Below, one piece after another: positions 12,998 through 29,600 of a stretch of DNA of 64,000 bases. Origin of the DNA: Notospermus geniculatus (taxonomy: Eukaryota; Nemertea; Pilidiophora; Heteronemertea; Lineidae); NCBI GenBank assembly GCA_002633025.1, contig NMRB01000165.1:369464-433463 (forward strand), given 5' to 3'. Both the position numbers and the translations under genes were made by a program. Numbering within the stretch: position 1 is the stretch's first letter; each line of letters opens with the position of its first letter. The notes beneath the pieces were generated by a model that was given only the letters and a program-made list of their open reading frames with translations, made no database searches and was not told the origin of the DNA.

Positions 12998-13173
12998 TCA
13001 AACTCCGAACACAGTCCCAAACCTCGATGCAGAGGACCTAACTAAATCAAACATTTTACCAAAGCCAAGAGAATGGGTCGGCCCCACTGGTGGATCAGTT
13101 GGTATTGGAATCTTATCCAAGTATTTCAAATCTATTTTAATAGCAGGTCGTGGTACAACGACGGTTGTTATTC
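12998..13173 (-). CDS. Candidate terminal exon of a small secreted protein
   Basis: This is a minus-strand exon candidate. A good acceptor (CTTGCACTTATTCTTTGCAG) precedes it, and 57 codons then run to a TGA. Its entry phase (two bases completing a codon) matches the donor phase of the signal-peptide exon at 15,582-15,681. Joined to that exon it gives a 91-residue protein. The peptide is rich in Pro, Val and Lys early on (words VVVPRP and PIPTDPPVGP) and has no cysteine. I do not recognise the family. A rival terminal exon with the same phase lies at 14,300-14,478, so the pairing is a hypothesis. Confidence 0.45.
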
Positions 13174-14299
13174 CTGCAAAGAATAAGTGCAAGCGCCATC
13201 AATAAATGTCTCTTACAGCGCAGATGTTGATCGCTTGCGCACCATTGTAGGTGTAATCCAATGCAGGATGAGCGCCATGACAAGGGTTTACACAATCAAA
13301 TCATGTCACTAACCCAGGACTTGATGAATATCTTTCCATCCACTGGGGTAGGCCTACGTCCAGCAAAGTACCAAGCCGTGGACAATTCATGATGATGTTC
13401 AACACAGAGAAGACCCCCCCCCCACACACACACACACACCAGGAAGTAGCCAACACTCTGATGATATGGGCAGCAGAAACTATTGAATGAATAATGATGT
13501 AGCCTATCCAGTCCAACGAATTCAAGAAGGGGGACTAAGGGTTGGGTCTTAAGAAAACCTTTTTCCCTTGGTGCTGACTGTCTTATTGTCTTCAACATCA
13601 TGAAATGGAGTACCAATGACTTACAAAACCAGGAAACATACTCAGAACCCCCCACCCCCCCACCCCCACGGGAAGAGAAAACTGATGCAACTGAACCAAG
13701 AAAACCTTTCTAAAAACCTCAATCCCATCTGAGCAACTATACCTCCTATGAATATTTTGACTTCATTTTTCCGCTTTCCTCATCCAGTTCACAGTGACAT
13801 AACTGCAAAAAATACACAGACATTAAAGTCCAACTAACCCTCTTGAAGAGCTCTTCCCCCTCCCCCTCCCTTTTTTACCATTGAAAAGCAATACTGACAA
13901 CAAAGACAGACTGACTACTGGCTATACAAAGTTGAAGCATGAAAAACAGTGTGGTAGGAATTTCTGGACTATGTCTGTGTTGTGACATATATTTCCAAAT
14001 TGTTATGAAAACAAAATTTGTTAGATTTTAGAGCAGGAGGGTGTTGCGTGTAGAGTACAGGAGTGAAATGTCTCAAATACTAATCTAGTATTAGCAGGCT
14101 TGTTGTGAGAAACAGGGGAAGTGTTTGATTGTGTAAACCTCAACAAAATAATGACAGTTCAAGTAAGAAAAGAATGAAAACAGAATGACTGAGGCAAGGG
14201 TGGTAAAAGCATGAAAATTACATATGTTACATTAATATTCTGAAAATAATTTCCTGTGGTGGTTAGTTTCTAATTAACAATGAAATGTCAAAGCAAATG

Positions 14300-14478
14300 T
14301 CACAACAAAAAAAGCTCTGAACCATGGATGGATTCAGTGTAAGGTATTGATCGTGGGATAGCGTTATTCACAGCCTTCAGGGAGGCTGGTTTGATGGACA
14401 CGAGCTGAGTCACCAGGATCAACCACGGAGACAACACAAAGACAATGAATATTTTATTACAAGTTCTAGAATTGGTTT
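14300..14478 (-). CDS. Alternative candidate terminal exon (membrane segment)
   Basis: A minus-strand candidate that follows a weaker acceptor (TTGTTGTCTGAAG). It is also in the right phase to join the exon at 15,582-15,681 and would give a 92-residue protein. It contains a strongly hydrophobic stretch (KIFIVFVLSPWLILVTQLV) that could be a transmembrane helix. It may be an alternative last exon or a chance frame; no family is recognised. Confidence 0.25.
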
Positions 14479-15581
14479 CTTCAGACAACAAGTTATAAGT
14501 ATTTGTCTGTTTGAAAAGGTAGATAATCTCTTGATTTCCAGACCCCGGCCAACCAACAACCATCCCTTCAAAATGACAAAAGGAGTGATTGGCCTACAGT
14601 GGTTTTAGAATTTACCATGGTTTCCATGCCACAAAAATGACTCAGAATGAAATGCCAAATTATCCAGACTTGCAAGATCCAAGTCATGTATATGTACATT
14701 ACAATTATAAGGACATCTTTTGCACTGGCACGGGGTTATCAACCTGAATGGAAATGGCTAAATCAAAACTGGACAGAGAGGTGTCCTCATGGCAGATATC
14801 AATGATGCTGCAGAGGGCATTTCAACTGTATTGATTTTCAAACAGACCATAACTTTTCAACTGATGGAAGAGAGTATTATCTCTTCCACCAATAGAATGC
14901 CAAGGCATCCAAGGCATCATGAGTTGTCTAATGTAGTTATGTACAAATGCAAGTTAATACTGAAGAGCTCTTCAGTCAACATGTATGGAAGCTACCTGCC
15001 ATGAAACATGATCTGGAAATGTGTTACAAAACAGAATAAACTAAATAGAAATGATGTGCTACTGAAGAGTACAAACACAACCAAATCAATCAAGGCAGTA
15101 ATTTACTGGTAGGTTAATTAAATATATTAAGGTAGACACCTTTTTAAAAAGGCCCTGAAGTTGGTCAATGCTATGTCTATCTATATATTCAGGATTTTTA
15201 TCTGAAACACTAATTTTAATACCTCCCTGATCGAAGTACCCTATTGTGGGCCAGGACAGAACTATTCACAATAATTTCAACTGGGGAAAATGGTCATTGG
15301 ACAAATGAATTTCTAGTGGTCTTTCATTGGACCTAATGAAATTTAGATGGCCCTGATTGGCTAGCTCATCAGCCAATAGCAATTCAAGTCTGAAAATTGG
15401 GGCAAGAATACCAAGAATAACGAAGAAAAACAGAGCAACGCAAAAAACTCTGAAAACGCCAAGCCCTTGTAACTGAAATCAACATTCTTTCGGTATCCCT
15501 GAACAGATATTGCGCCTTCGTTCACGTACATGCTGCTGCGGCTGCTGGAGAGAGAAGTCTGAAAAATAACAGGCGACTTAC

Positions 15582-15681
15582 CGCTACCAGAATCTCCAGA
15601 CTGCGTGCTGCTGACTGTATCCAAGGATACCAAGCATAATATCCCCACGGAAAGCAACAAAGTTGATGTCAGCAATTTCAT
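15582..15681 (-). CDS. First exon of a small secreted or membrane protein
   Basis: The ATG at 15,681 opens a textbook signal peptide: Lys at residue 2, a hydrophobic run LLLSVGILCLVSL at about residues 8-20, then a polar segment rich in Ser and Gly. At residue 33 the frame meets a strong donor (GCG then GTAAGT) in phase 1. The product would enter the secretory pathway. Candidate second exons lie at 12,998-13,173 (better acceptor) and 14,300-14,478. The start is about 1.7 kb from the start of the plus-strand C19orf53 homologue, so the two genes diverge. I do not recognise the protein. Confidence that this is a real first exon is moderate. Confidence 0.5.
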
Positions 15682-16179
15682 TGTGTCAGATCTGTCACGA
15701 TTTCATGGCATGTTTAGCAGCTATGGCGAATTTTCTGAGAGCTGTGTGTACTGCATCCAACCGCCTCGCCATATTGGTAGCTTCTGAATCGAGAACATCA
15801 TGCGGCGACACCTTTTATTGTAGTAACGAGCTGCTGTTGCCATGGCGATGCCGTGACGCGATTGTCGGCGGGAGGAATGTTGAAATTGATTTGGTTTGGT
15901 GATACAAGACTTTTCCCGCCAAATTTTTAATTACCTCACTGGGTTTGCATCAGAATGCCTAAACATCCACAATCGTTTGGGCACAGACAGCCCGGAGTTT
16001 TTAGCAAAAGAAGTCATTCCTTATGTTTTATGATACACTCACAAATGATTTTTGATATAAACATATAGAAATGCATGTACATGTACATGTCGGGCTCGGG
16101 CTTCTCCTGGAGTCGGTACGGCCGGTCGCCGCTTTTCCTTCCGGATAGGCCTAAGTCTAAAACAAATGAAGTTCTCAAA

Positions 16180-16729
16180 CACAGAAAGAAAAAACGATCT
16201 CATCTCGAGATGAATCTCCAACTCTTGTCCCTAAAATGAGTTTCTTTTGCAACTGGAATAGACATAACTGGGTCTCCACTTGAGATGACATTGTTCCACC
16301 GGATTGTCTGTTAGTCTCGAATCAAATAAACAAGTAATGTCTCCATATGTACAACAACATGTATTAAAAAAAACGTTTCACACCCAGTGGGTTTCGAATT
16401 CTGGACCCTCTGATCGGAAGTCGGACACCAGAACCACCACACCACCGAGCTTCTCATGAGCAGATTTTGGTTCCCCTTAGTTTGTTTCCAATTTTCTCCA
16501 GCTGATGCCCTGTCCCATCGACTGGAAAACTGAGAAAACTCCAACTGAGTAGACTTTGTCTCCACTTCAGAATGAGACTCCAGTTGAAGTTATCTCCAGT
16601 CGATGCAAGAGAGCTCCAGCCTTAGAAAACTGCATTCTCAGTTCGAGTAGCAAAGGAAACTCATTTTAGGGACAAAATAGTAGGCTGGAGACTCATTTTA
16701 TCTCGAGTTGAGATCGATTTTTTTCTGTG
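16180..16729. mobile_element. Inverted-repeat element with tRNA-like insert
   Basis: Terminal inverted repeats of roughly 65-75 bp bound a 550-bp element. The left arm begins CACAGAAAGAAAAAACGATC; the right arm ends in the complement of CACAGAAAAAAATCGATCTC. Both arms carry ATCTCGAGAT-like and CCCTAAAATGAGTTTC words. No coding frame. A tRNA-like SINE head lies inside at about 16,376-16,455 on the minus strand. The arms carry small indels, so the element is not young. Confidence 0.65.
16376..16455 (-). mobile_element. SINE head fragment (tRNA-like)
   Basis: On the minus strand, GGTGGTGTGGTGGTTCTGG (box A-like) is followed 40-odd bases later by AATTCGAAACCC (box B-like). The order and the words between them (TCCGAC, TCAGAGGGTCC) match the head of the full SINE at 6,006-6,297, so it is the same or a related family. 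The SINE body is missing. Confidence 0.6.
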
Positions 16730-17341
16730 AAGGGTTCATTAATCGAGTATCTAAAATTTACTTACATAGTTATGACCCCTTATGGGAACTGCATAACAGA
16801 CGGGGAAATAAACGAACAATTGGCATTGCAATTTCTCATATTGAGTGATGAAGTTATTTAGACTCCTCAGGTTTACAGGCAAAGCGCGGGAAACAATGGG
16901 AACGAAATTCAACATAGGCCTACTACTACGCGCGCCAAAGACGGGAACCAGTCTGCTCTAGTCAAGAGTAAAAACCCCCACAAAAATTATAGTTTATTTC
17001 GGTTTGTATATCCGACATTTCGATCATTGTAAAATTAAATTAAAATTGAAACCTGAAATACAAATTTCCCTTTCTTTTAAGTCATTTTTATTGATTCCTC
17101 TCTAAAATGGCATATAACTCAATTACAATGGCTACATTGATGTTTTCTCCGTGTAAATTACTGTTGAAAAATCAATTGGCGCGCTAGACTCATACTCTGC
17201 TGTCTAATACGTAGAGTGGAGTATATCGAGGACCGGAGACCAGGCGATCATGGTGTTAGTCTCGCGCAGCCAGCCGTTTTGCTCCGCAGTGTTGCTACAC
17301 AGATTCTCCACATTCACAGCGGCTGGATGCCCGAGAATATC

Positions 17342-18237
17342 ATGGCGCAGGGCAAGTTGAAGACGAAGTGTAAAGTTCCTGCTGGTTCTAAGGTGAAATC
17401 ACAGCACAGCAAAAAACACCATGGCCTAAAGAAGGGTGGTACGTTTTCTTTTATTCCCTCCTCTCAAGTACCATGAAATTTGCTATGAAATTATCGTGCC
17501 CGTGTCCCACAAATCCCAGTTATAGTATACAGCATCATGCCAATTATTGAACATCATGTACACATGTACATGGATACATTGTATTGCCAACCTCGTTCCC
17601 AGAGTCTTCCTCTTCCTCCAGTTTCCGTCGGCGCCTCACCGCAAATAAGTCCTGGGGACGAGGGTTTTGTATGTCTGATGTAACAGTAATGAATGTCTCT
17701 TGTAGAAAGTATCCGCTTCTTCTTGTTTTTCAGGCAGAACTATTGCACCAAAGAAAGCCAAGCATGTTCAGGCATCAAAATTAAAGAAGGTATTCGTTAT
17801 TTCGTACCGATAAAATCAAAATTTTATTTGGCGAACCAATAAAGTTGTCATAGCAAGCATATCAGAAGTGCAATTTTCTCTTGATGACCTACCATTTACA
17901 GCATAATGTACCTATAACCTGATGAAAGGTCTTGACAACAGCTAGCTACAGACTGATGCTTTGTGAGACCATGGATAGACTCTTCGAATAGTTTGGTTTA
18001 AATGGCAACAAAAGTTTCTAACTCTAAAATTTGAATGCTGAATGTGTTTTTTTGAAAATAAAGGTAGATGTAGAGCGGATACCAAATGAAACTTTTCCTT
18101 TATTATAGGATATGGAAAAGGCCATCAAAAAGTCAATAGAAGAGGAAGTAATTGGCACAGCTGCCCATATGGAGAAAAAATCTTTACAGATCTTGAAGGC
18201 GAAACAAGAGAAGAAGCAGAACAAGGAGAAAAAATGA
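17342..18237 (+). CDS. C19orf53: C19orf53/UPF0390 (LYDG10-like) homologue
   Basis: Three exons, 17,342-17,438, 17,734-17,789 and 18,109-18,237, with GT/AG borders and compatible phases, give a 93-residue protein against 99 in human. It starts MAQGKLKTK, as the human protein starts MAQGQRK. The second exon encodes the family signature GRTIAPKKAKHVQASKLKK, corresponding to GRVIAPKKARVVQQQKLKK. The third exon gives an acidic-basic helix (KAIKKSIEEEV) and a lysine-rich tail ending in KEKK. The family is small, very basic, nuclear or nucleolar, and poorly characterised; the human member is also called Leydig cell tumour 10 kDa protein homologue. The ATG in context ATCATGG was chosen for homology, although an in-frame ATG lies upstream at 17,216. 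The start codon lies in GC-richer sequence than the flanks. Confidence 0.93.
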
Positions 18238-19278
18238 TGCACTGAATAGATAATGTAGACAGAAATGTCAAATTTAGAGAACTGTAGCTATGTAATTAAG
18301 GACAGGCACATGCCCGGGTGCTGTCTTGCTTCTCATTGAAGGAAAGCTGAAAGAAACTCTCTTGCGATTCATCATGTAACCTGTATTTATTCTGTACAAA
18401 GTAATTGATGAAGAACGTTTTTCATTTGTAGCTCTGGCATTTTGTTATAATTATCTTTCTATGATGAAATTATGTGTACTGTTTGCATATTATCAAAAAT
18501 ATTTTTGATATTATGCTGTCCCAGAGAGTGATGTGCCTCCTGATCCTCTGATATGACCAGTCATGTTCTGGCTTTGCAAAATCCCATGAAACCTTCCGGC
18601 ATAGGGCCTTGGATCCATCAGCATCATTGCTTTGAAATACGGAATAGTTGACAACATCGGGTGAATTTAATGGACTGCAGGAGGAAACCAGAGTGCCTGG
18701 TGAAAACCTGTGTGCAGTCAGTGAGAGTCGCCCAATAGGGAATTCAACCCAGAGACGTGCCGATACTCAGATACGTGCCGATACCAATCACAACTGCTGA
18801 TTTGAGCCTGTTAATTAATAAGAATGGTTGAAAGGAATAAAACAGGAGGCAAAGATGGTACCTTGAAAGTATTTAATCACCTCAGCTAGAGGGCAAGTCA
18901 AGCATGAAAAGCATAGAAAATAAATGACTAGAGGTACATAATCTCGCGAAAATCTCAGACATTGACCCAAATAATTAGAAGATACCCCGGTACATACGGT
19001 ATTCGAATTACAATAGAAACGCTTGTAGTATTGGTTGTTTGGTTCAAGTTCCAATGTCATTGTGAAAGTGTTGACAAGGATTGCCCTGGCCTCTTTAGTT
19101 CTCTCCACATGACTGGGAATTGTGCAAGTGCAAGGAACTTGACTTTCAATTCTACAGGTCCAGTCAGAATTGAACCATTTCATTCTACGGGTAATCAAAA
19201 GACGAAAATACTGAAAACAGTGTCATAGGACAGATCACGTGTTGCTCGCCTCTACAATGAAGTTCATTCTAACTTCTC
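18238..19278. other. 3' flank of C19orf53 homologue
   Basis: The 3' UTR and intergenic DNA. AATAAA occurs at about 18,836 but is some 600 nt from the stop. No other feature is supported. Confidence 0.4.
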
Positions 19279-19280
19279 TA

Positions 19281-19499
19281 AAGTCCTTTCCAGATACCTA
19301 GGCAAATGGTACTAGGTTGAACTCTGCAACCCTGTTCACTATTTTGACGAGCTATTGCACAATACTTTAACAAGCTGAATTTATAATGCATGTCACCTTG
19401 CCTATTGGCTGTGTTTTTGGTCAAGCTGTTAGTAATAGACTAACCAAAACTGACAAGGTTAACCAAGTGCGATTTGCCTTAGGTATCTGGAAAGGACTT
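19281..19499. mobile_element. TA-flanked MITE
   Basis: A 219-bp element with inverted ends of about 30 bp: AAGTCCTTTCCAGATACCTA on the left and its near-complement on the right. TA occurs at both outer borders (19,279-19,280 and 19,500-19,501), the target duplication of Tc1/mariner elements. No coding content. Confidence 0.7.
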
Positions 19500-19945
19500 T
19501 AGCAGGTTTAGTTGGCCAGCCACCAAACTTCTGGGTTTCAAAATGCTCACCATACACCTCAGTACATCAGCAGTCACATTTAGTTGTTGGCGAAAGGGCA
19601 TGAATCTTCTGTCTAGTCTGAAGAATTCAGCTTACCGTAATCATTCACTCCAAAACAATAACCTGTACACTGCATATAGGGGTATACACGTACAGAAGAT
19701 GGAAGCAACAATTTCAGCACCAGTACAAATTATAAGTTACTTGGCCATGATCAAACTGATGTATTTCAATTACAACACCAAGTAGGTCAACATCAGGGTT
19801 AAGAGTTCTGACTCTTAAAAACAATTTCCACACACTGCAACAAAATAGATCCGAAACTAAAAAGTCACTAAGTTTTGTGAAGTATTCAGAGTGGCTCCCT
19901 CTATTGAACAAATTTCTAATCGAGGTCGTCGAGCCATGTTAGCTG

Positions 19946-26002
<6,057 letters not shown>

Positions 26003-26147
26003 CTAGGCTATCACTGATAGTATCAGATGATTACCGGTATATCATCGTCAAGGCCAGAGAGCTATTTCAAAAAGTCATGAACATTGTGACTAGCCTGCTC
26101 AGCGATAGTGTCATCTGTAAAGAAAGGATGTCTGATGCTTGCGTGGA

Positions 26148-26333
26148 TGTACATATCAAAAATGTGGCGAGTGGCCAGTTCTCAGTGCTATTGACAGGTG
26201 GCGCTGCGAGCAGGGCCGACACGCCCTCTCGCGCTGACTACGGCTTGTGAGCACGTGCTGTTGTAACGGTAGAACTCGAGTGAATAAAAGACCGATTTAT
26301 CGAATAAATCCGGAGTTGCCGTAGATTTCTACA
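26148..26333 (+). mobile_element. Short LTR, Ty3-type, with primer-binding site
   Basis: A segment starting TGTACATATC and ending TTTCTACA, with GAGTGAATAAAAG (a possible polyadenylation signal) 55 bp before the end. One base later comes TGGTGACAGCGGTGGGAT (26,335-26,352), which is complementary to the 3' end of a leucine-type tRNA with CCA. LTR plus leucine-tRNA primer site is the layout of Ty3/Gypsy retrotransposons, some of which have LTRs under 200 bp. No gag or pol frame follows, so this is a degraded 5' end. The left border is uncertain because the other LTR, and hence the target duplication, is absent. Confidence 0.5.
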
Positions 26334-26645
26334 CTGGTGACAGCGGTGGGATTATCTATATTTGTAATATATGTGCAAGTTGTGCTACGGCAAGTGTTTT
26401 ATTGATCCTTTTTGAGCGATTCTTCTCCTTCGAATCTACGCCCGTGCCGTCAGTGTCGGTCCAGTACATGTATNTAATGAGAATTTATGTTTCTTTTACA
26501 TATCATGATATTTTCTTCCCTGAAATTGGTTTAGATTGGTTCATTGATCCACCGCTAGGGGATGTCGCCCAGCGCCCCCACAGATTTCAAGAAGAACTAC
26601 ACTGGTAAACAAACACCACGTGGTTTTTCCCGCGCTGAATTCAAG

Positions 26646-29600
26646 ATGGCACCAGTTGCTATCAAATTCGTTGTCAGTTTCACTTCTCAGGTAAGTTTCC
26701 ACCTTCCTAAACGTGTCAAAACGACATTGTTGCGGTATAATTATGAAATTACTATTGAAGAATCCAAATAATACGAGTGCGTTGAAATCTAGGGTATGAT
26801 GTTGTTTCCATTTCTCAGCATGTTTTCGATGGAGGTTTGACGCCTCTCCTGGCATGCATGCAATAAAGCACGTGGCTTGTGTGTACTACATGCACAGGCC
26901 TATGATATGCCACGTGTACATCGATACATAAACATCGATCGATACAGTATGCAGGGCCGGCTCCAGGGTTGGCAGAAAGGGGGGGCGTAGCCGTAGCTTT
27001 ACGGAGGTGATGAGCAACGAACGAAAGCACGAAGCCGAAGGAAGCCGACCGAACTGCTGGGCCTGGGGTGCACCGGCGCGGTGGGGCCGCAGTGGGGGGG
27101 TCTGGGCCACAGTGGGCAGTCAGGAACTTTTGCCGCATCGGGAGGTGACCTCCCAATCGAAAAAACTCCCGGTCGGGAGGTAATAACCGAATTGAGTTTT
27201 CGTACACCTCCCAATTGGGATTTCAATGTTCTCTTCCCTTCCCAACTTTCATCAAATATTGGGGAAAATCAATGTCAACTCGGGCAGAAAATTTACTTCA
27301 ATCAGAAATTTTTTTCACACAAACCTTGATCTTTGTTTCACGTTTTCCACTGGTTACGACCATGCGCAAATGCGCGATGTGATGCGCAAATCAGTTCTTA
27401 GATTTTGAACTACCTGATCGAGACATTCCTCCTGTTCAAGCAACAAAAAATTACAACATAATATCCCGTTTCGGGCACAACCTCCCAGTCGGGAGATGCA
27501 AAATCCCAATCGGGAGGTGATCTCCCGATGCGGCAAAAGTTCCTGACTGGTGGGGGCCGCCCTTCCCGAGAAAAATTTTGACAATTTGCTTTGAGTCCTT
27601 TTATATGCATTTTCCTGGCATCTGAGAGCAAAATACTTGAATTTTTATGTGATTAAAAATTTTTGTTGCTAAAAAAATCATTAGGCCCTAGCTAGGCCCC
27701 CCACGCCCACCCCCACCCCCCCCTGGATGGCTGGATCCGGCCCTGGCATGCATGCACCTGTGAACACAAGGCCTACCAAAAGACAATTAGATCATGAGAT
27801 GAAGTTTAATATATGGCAACAGAAAATACGCACATTAGGCCTGTGTACCGGTAATGCAAAAAAATGCATGGGTAGGCAAGGCCCCTAGGCCATGGGATGG
27901 TTGGTAGCCTAACAACAGTAACACTGACATCTGACCCGACCGTCAATTAATTTGTGAATTTCCCACACTACATGTAACTCCACATTTTTTCCTTGCAGGA
28001 TGCTAAATACTCCGCTGAGAATCTTTTGACAGCAAATGAAGAGAAATTCAAGAAATGGTTGTGTTCACAAACAGACAGATCGGGGATACTGGAGGGCGTG
28101 TTTCAACTTGATGAGCCATGTATCATTTCAGATATACATATTGGTGAGTAAAGCCTTGTTCTCTTAGGTGGTTTTGGCTGTGCATGGGAATGAAAAATTT
28201 CCTTGCGTCCACCATTTCCTCAATAGTAACTTTTCACAAATGTCTAAGCTCAAGCTTACTCTTCAACTTTCAGGAAATGCAGGTTCCGCTAATATTGAGA
28301 TTCTTGTTGGGAGGTCATCATGGCCCTTGTCTAAGGAGTTTGTCACCCTGGTACCTGTTGCCACCTTGATGAATCCCAGAGATATCCGAGATGGGCGGAA
28401 CAAGAACATTGTCAGGATGTTTAAAGAGAGTAAGTACAATATATTATCTTCCCTATTTCAAATGACCAACAGGCAAGATGCTCTTTGCTCAAATCACAAA
28501 TATTTTCAGAAATAGACCGAGACACATATTATAAGAAACCATTGTTGACAATCTGTAACACCTTGATACTATTATGATACCTTGATAGAGGATCAGGAGA
28601 GGTGCACAGACCTGAAAGCCTATACAGGCCTAGGGTTTCTGCTGTTCTGTTCAACATTTGCTTCATCCTTTTTCCAGCAAATTTCAATGAAGATGCAGCC
28701 AAGGAAAAATGGGATCGAATCAAAGTGCGATGCACACAGCATCTAAAGAAGGACAAACCGTTCGGTTTAGCCATGATAAGAATCACATCCAAAGATGCCA
28801 GCACACCAGATTTGTTGAAGAAGGTTAGCCATATTTCATGTGTGACTTTGGAGGCAGTTTGATGAATTGGGATATATTTCCTTGTTACTTACCCTCTGGT
28901 TATACAGAATTGGCACCATTTGTCTCTATATTGTGTGTGAAAAAATGTTTCCGGCGTGATAAACTCGACAGTTGCTAATCACCTCACACTGTCTGAACTG
29001 ATCCTTGGATAAGTCCCTACCAAACACTTGGTCATTTTGTCTTTATTCTTTTCTAGACTCCAGAGCCTGTACAGCATTCTTCTGATACATCCAGAAGACT
29101 AGTGTACCACTCTGCTTCAAAGAACAACAAATTTGCCAGTCCTTCTTGGAAATCAGCATCAGAATTCAAACGACATTTTATGAAGGACATAGCTGAACCT
29201 GAAAGGTATTTACTTTTCCTTGACTGGTTCACATCACCAGTTGCTCTTCAGGCAGATCCTGAAATGTCCTAAGATAACTTCATGATATCTTGTTATAATT
29301 CTTCATCTGTTTCAGGGATGTAAAAGCTGAAGCTGAGTTAAAAGGCAAGCTGCTCGACCTTGCAAAGACCGGAGAACACGGTTCAAACCGTGAGGATTCC
29401 TTATCTCGCAGTGCTAAGATTGTGATGGCTGCAAATGGGATGACAACTCCAAAATACGTGAAAAGTACCATACTGCCCCCTAGCCCTAGTGAGAGTCGAA
29501 GGGCGAAGAAACCTCCTACTGTGAGTATAGCATTGAGTGGATTAGGAGAGACGCATTCTCGCTTTGGTCATCGATTATGATATCAAGACTCATTGGGTGT

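Noticed and set aside
12748-13041. Plus-strand frame of 97 codons
   Set aside because: Antisense to the candidate exon at 12,998-13,173 and without domain or splice support.
15605-15902. Plus-strand frames opposite the signal-peptide exon
   Set aside because: Shadows of the minus-strand exon; no recognisable product.
26815-27226. Overlapping minus-strand frames rich in Pro and Arg
   Set aside because: They lie in the GC-rich end of the 26,952-27,745 element; composition explains them.
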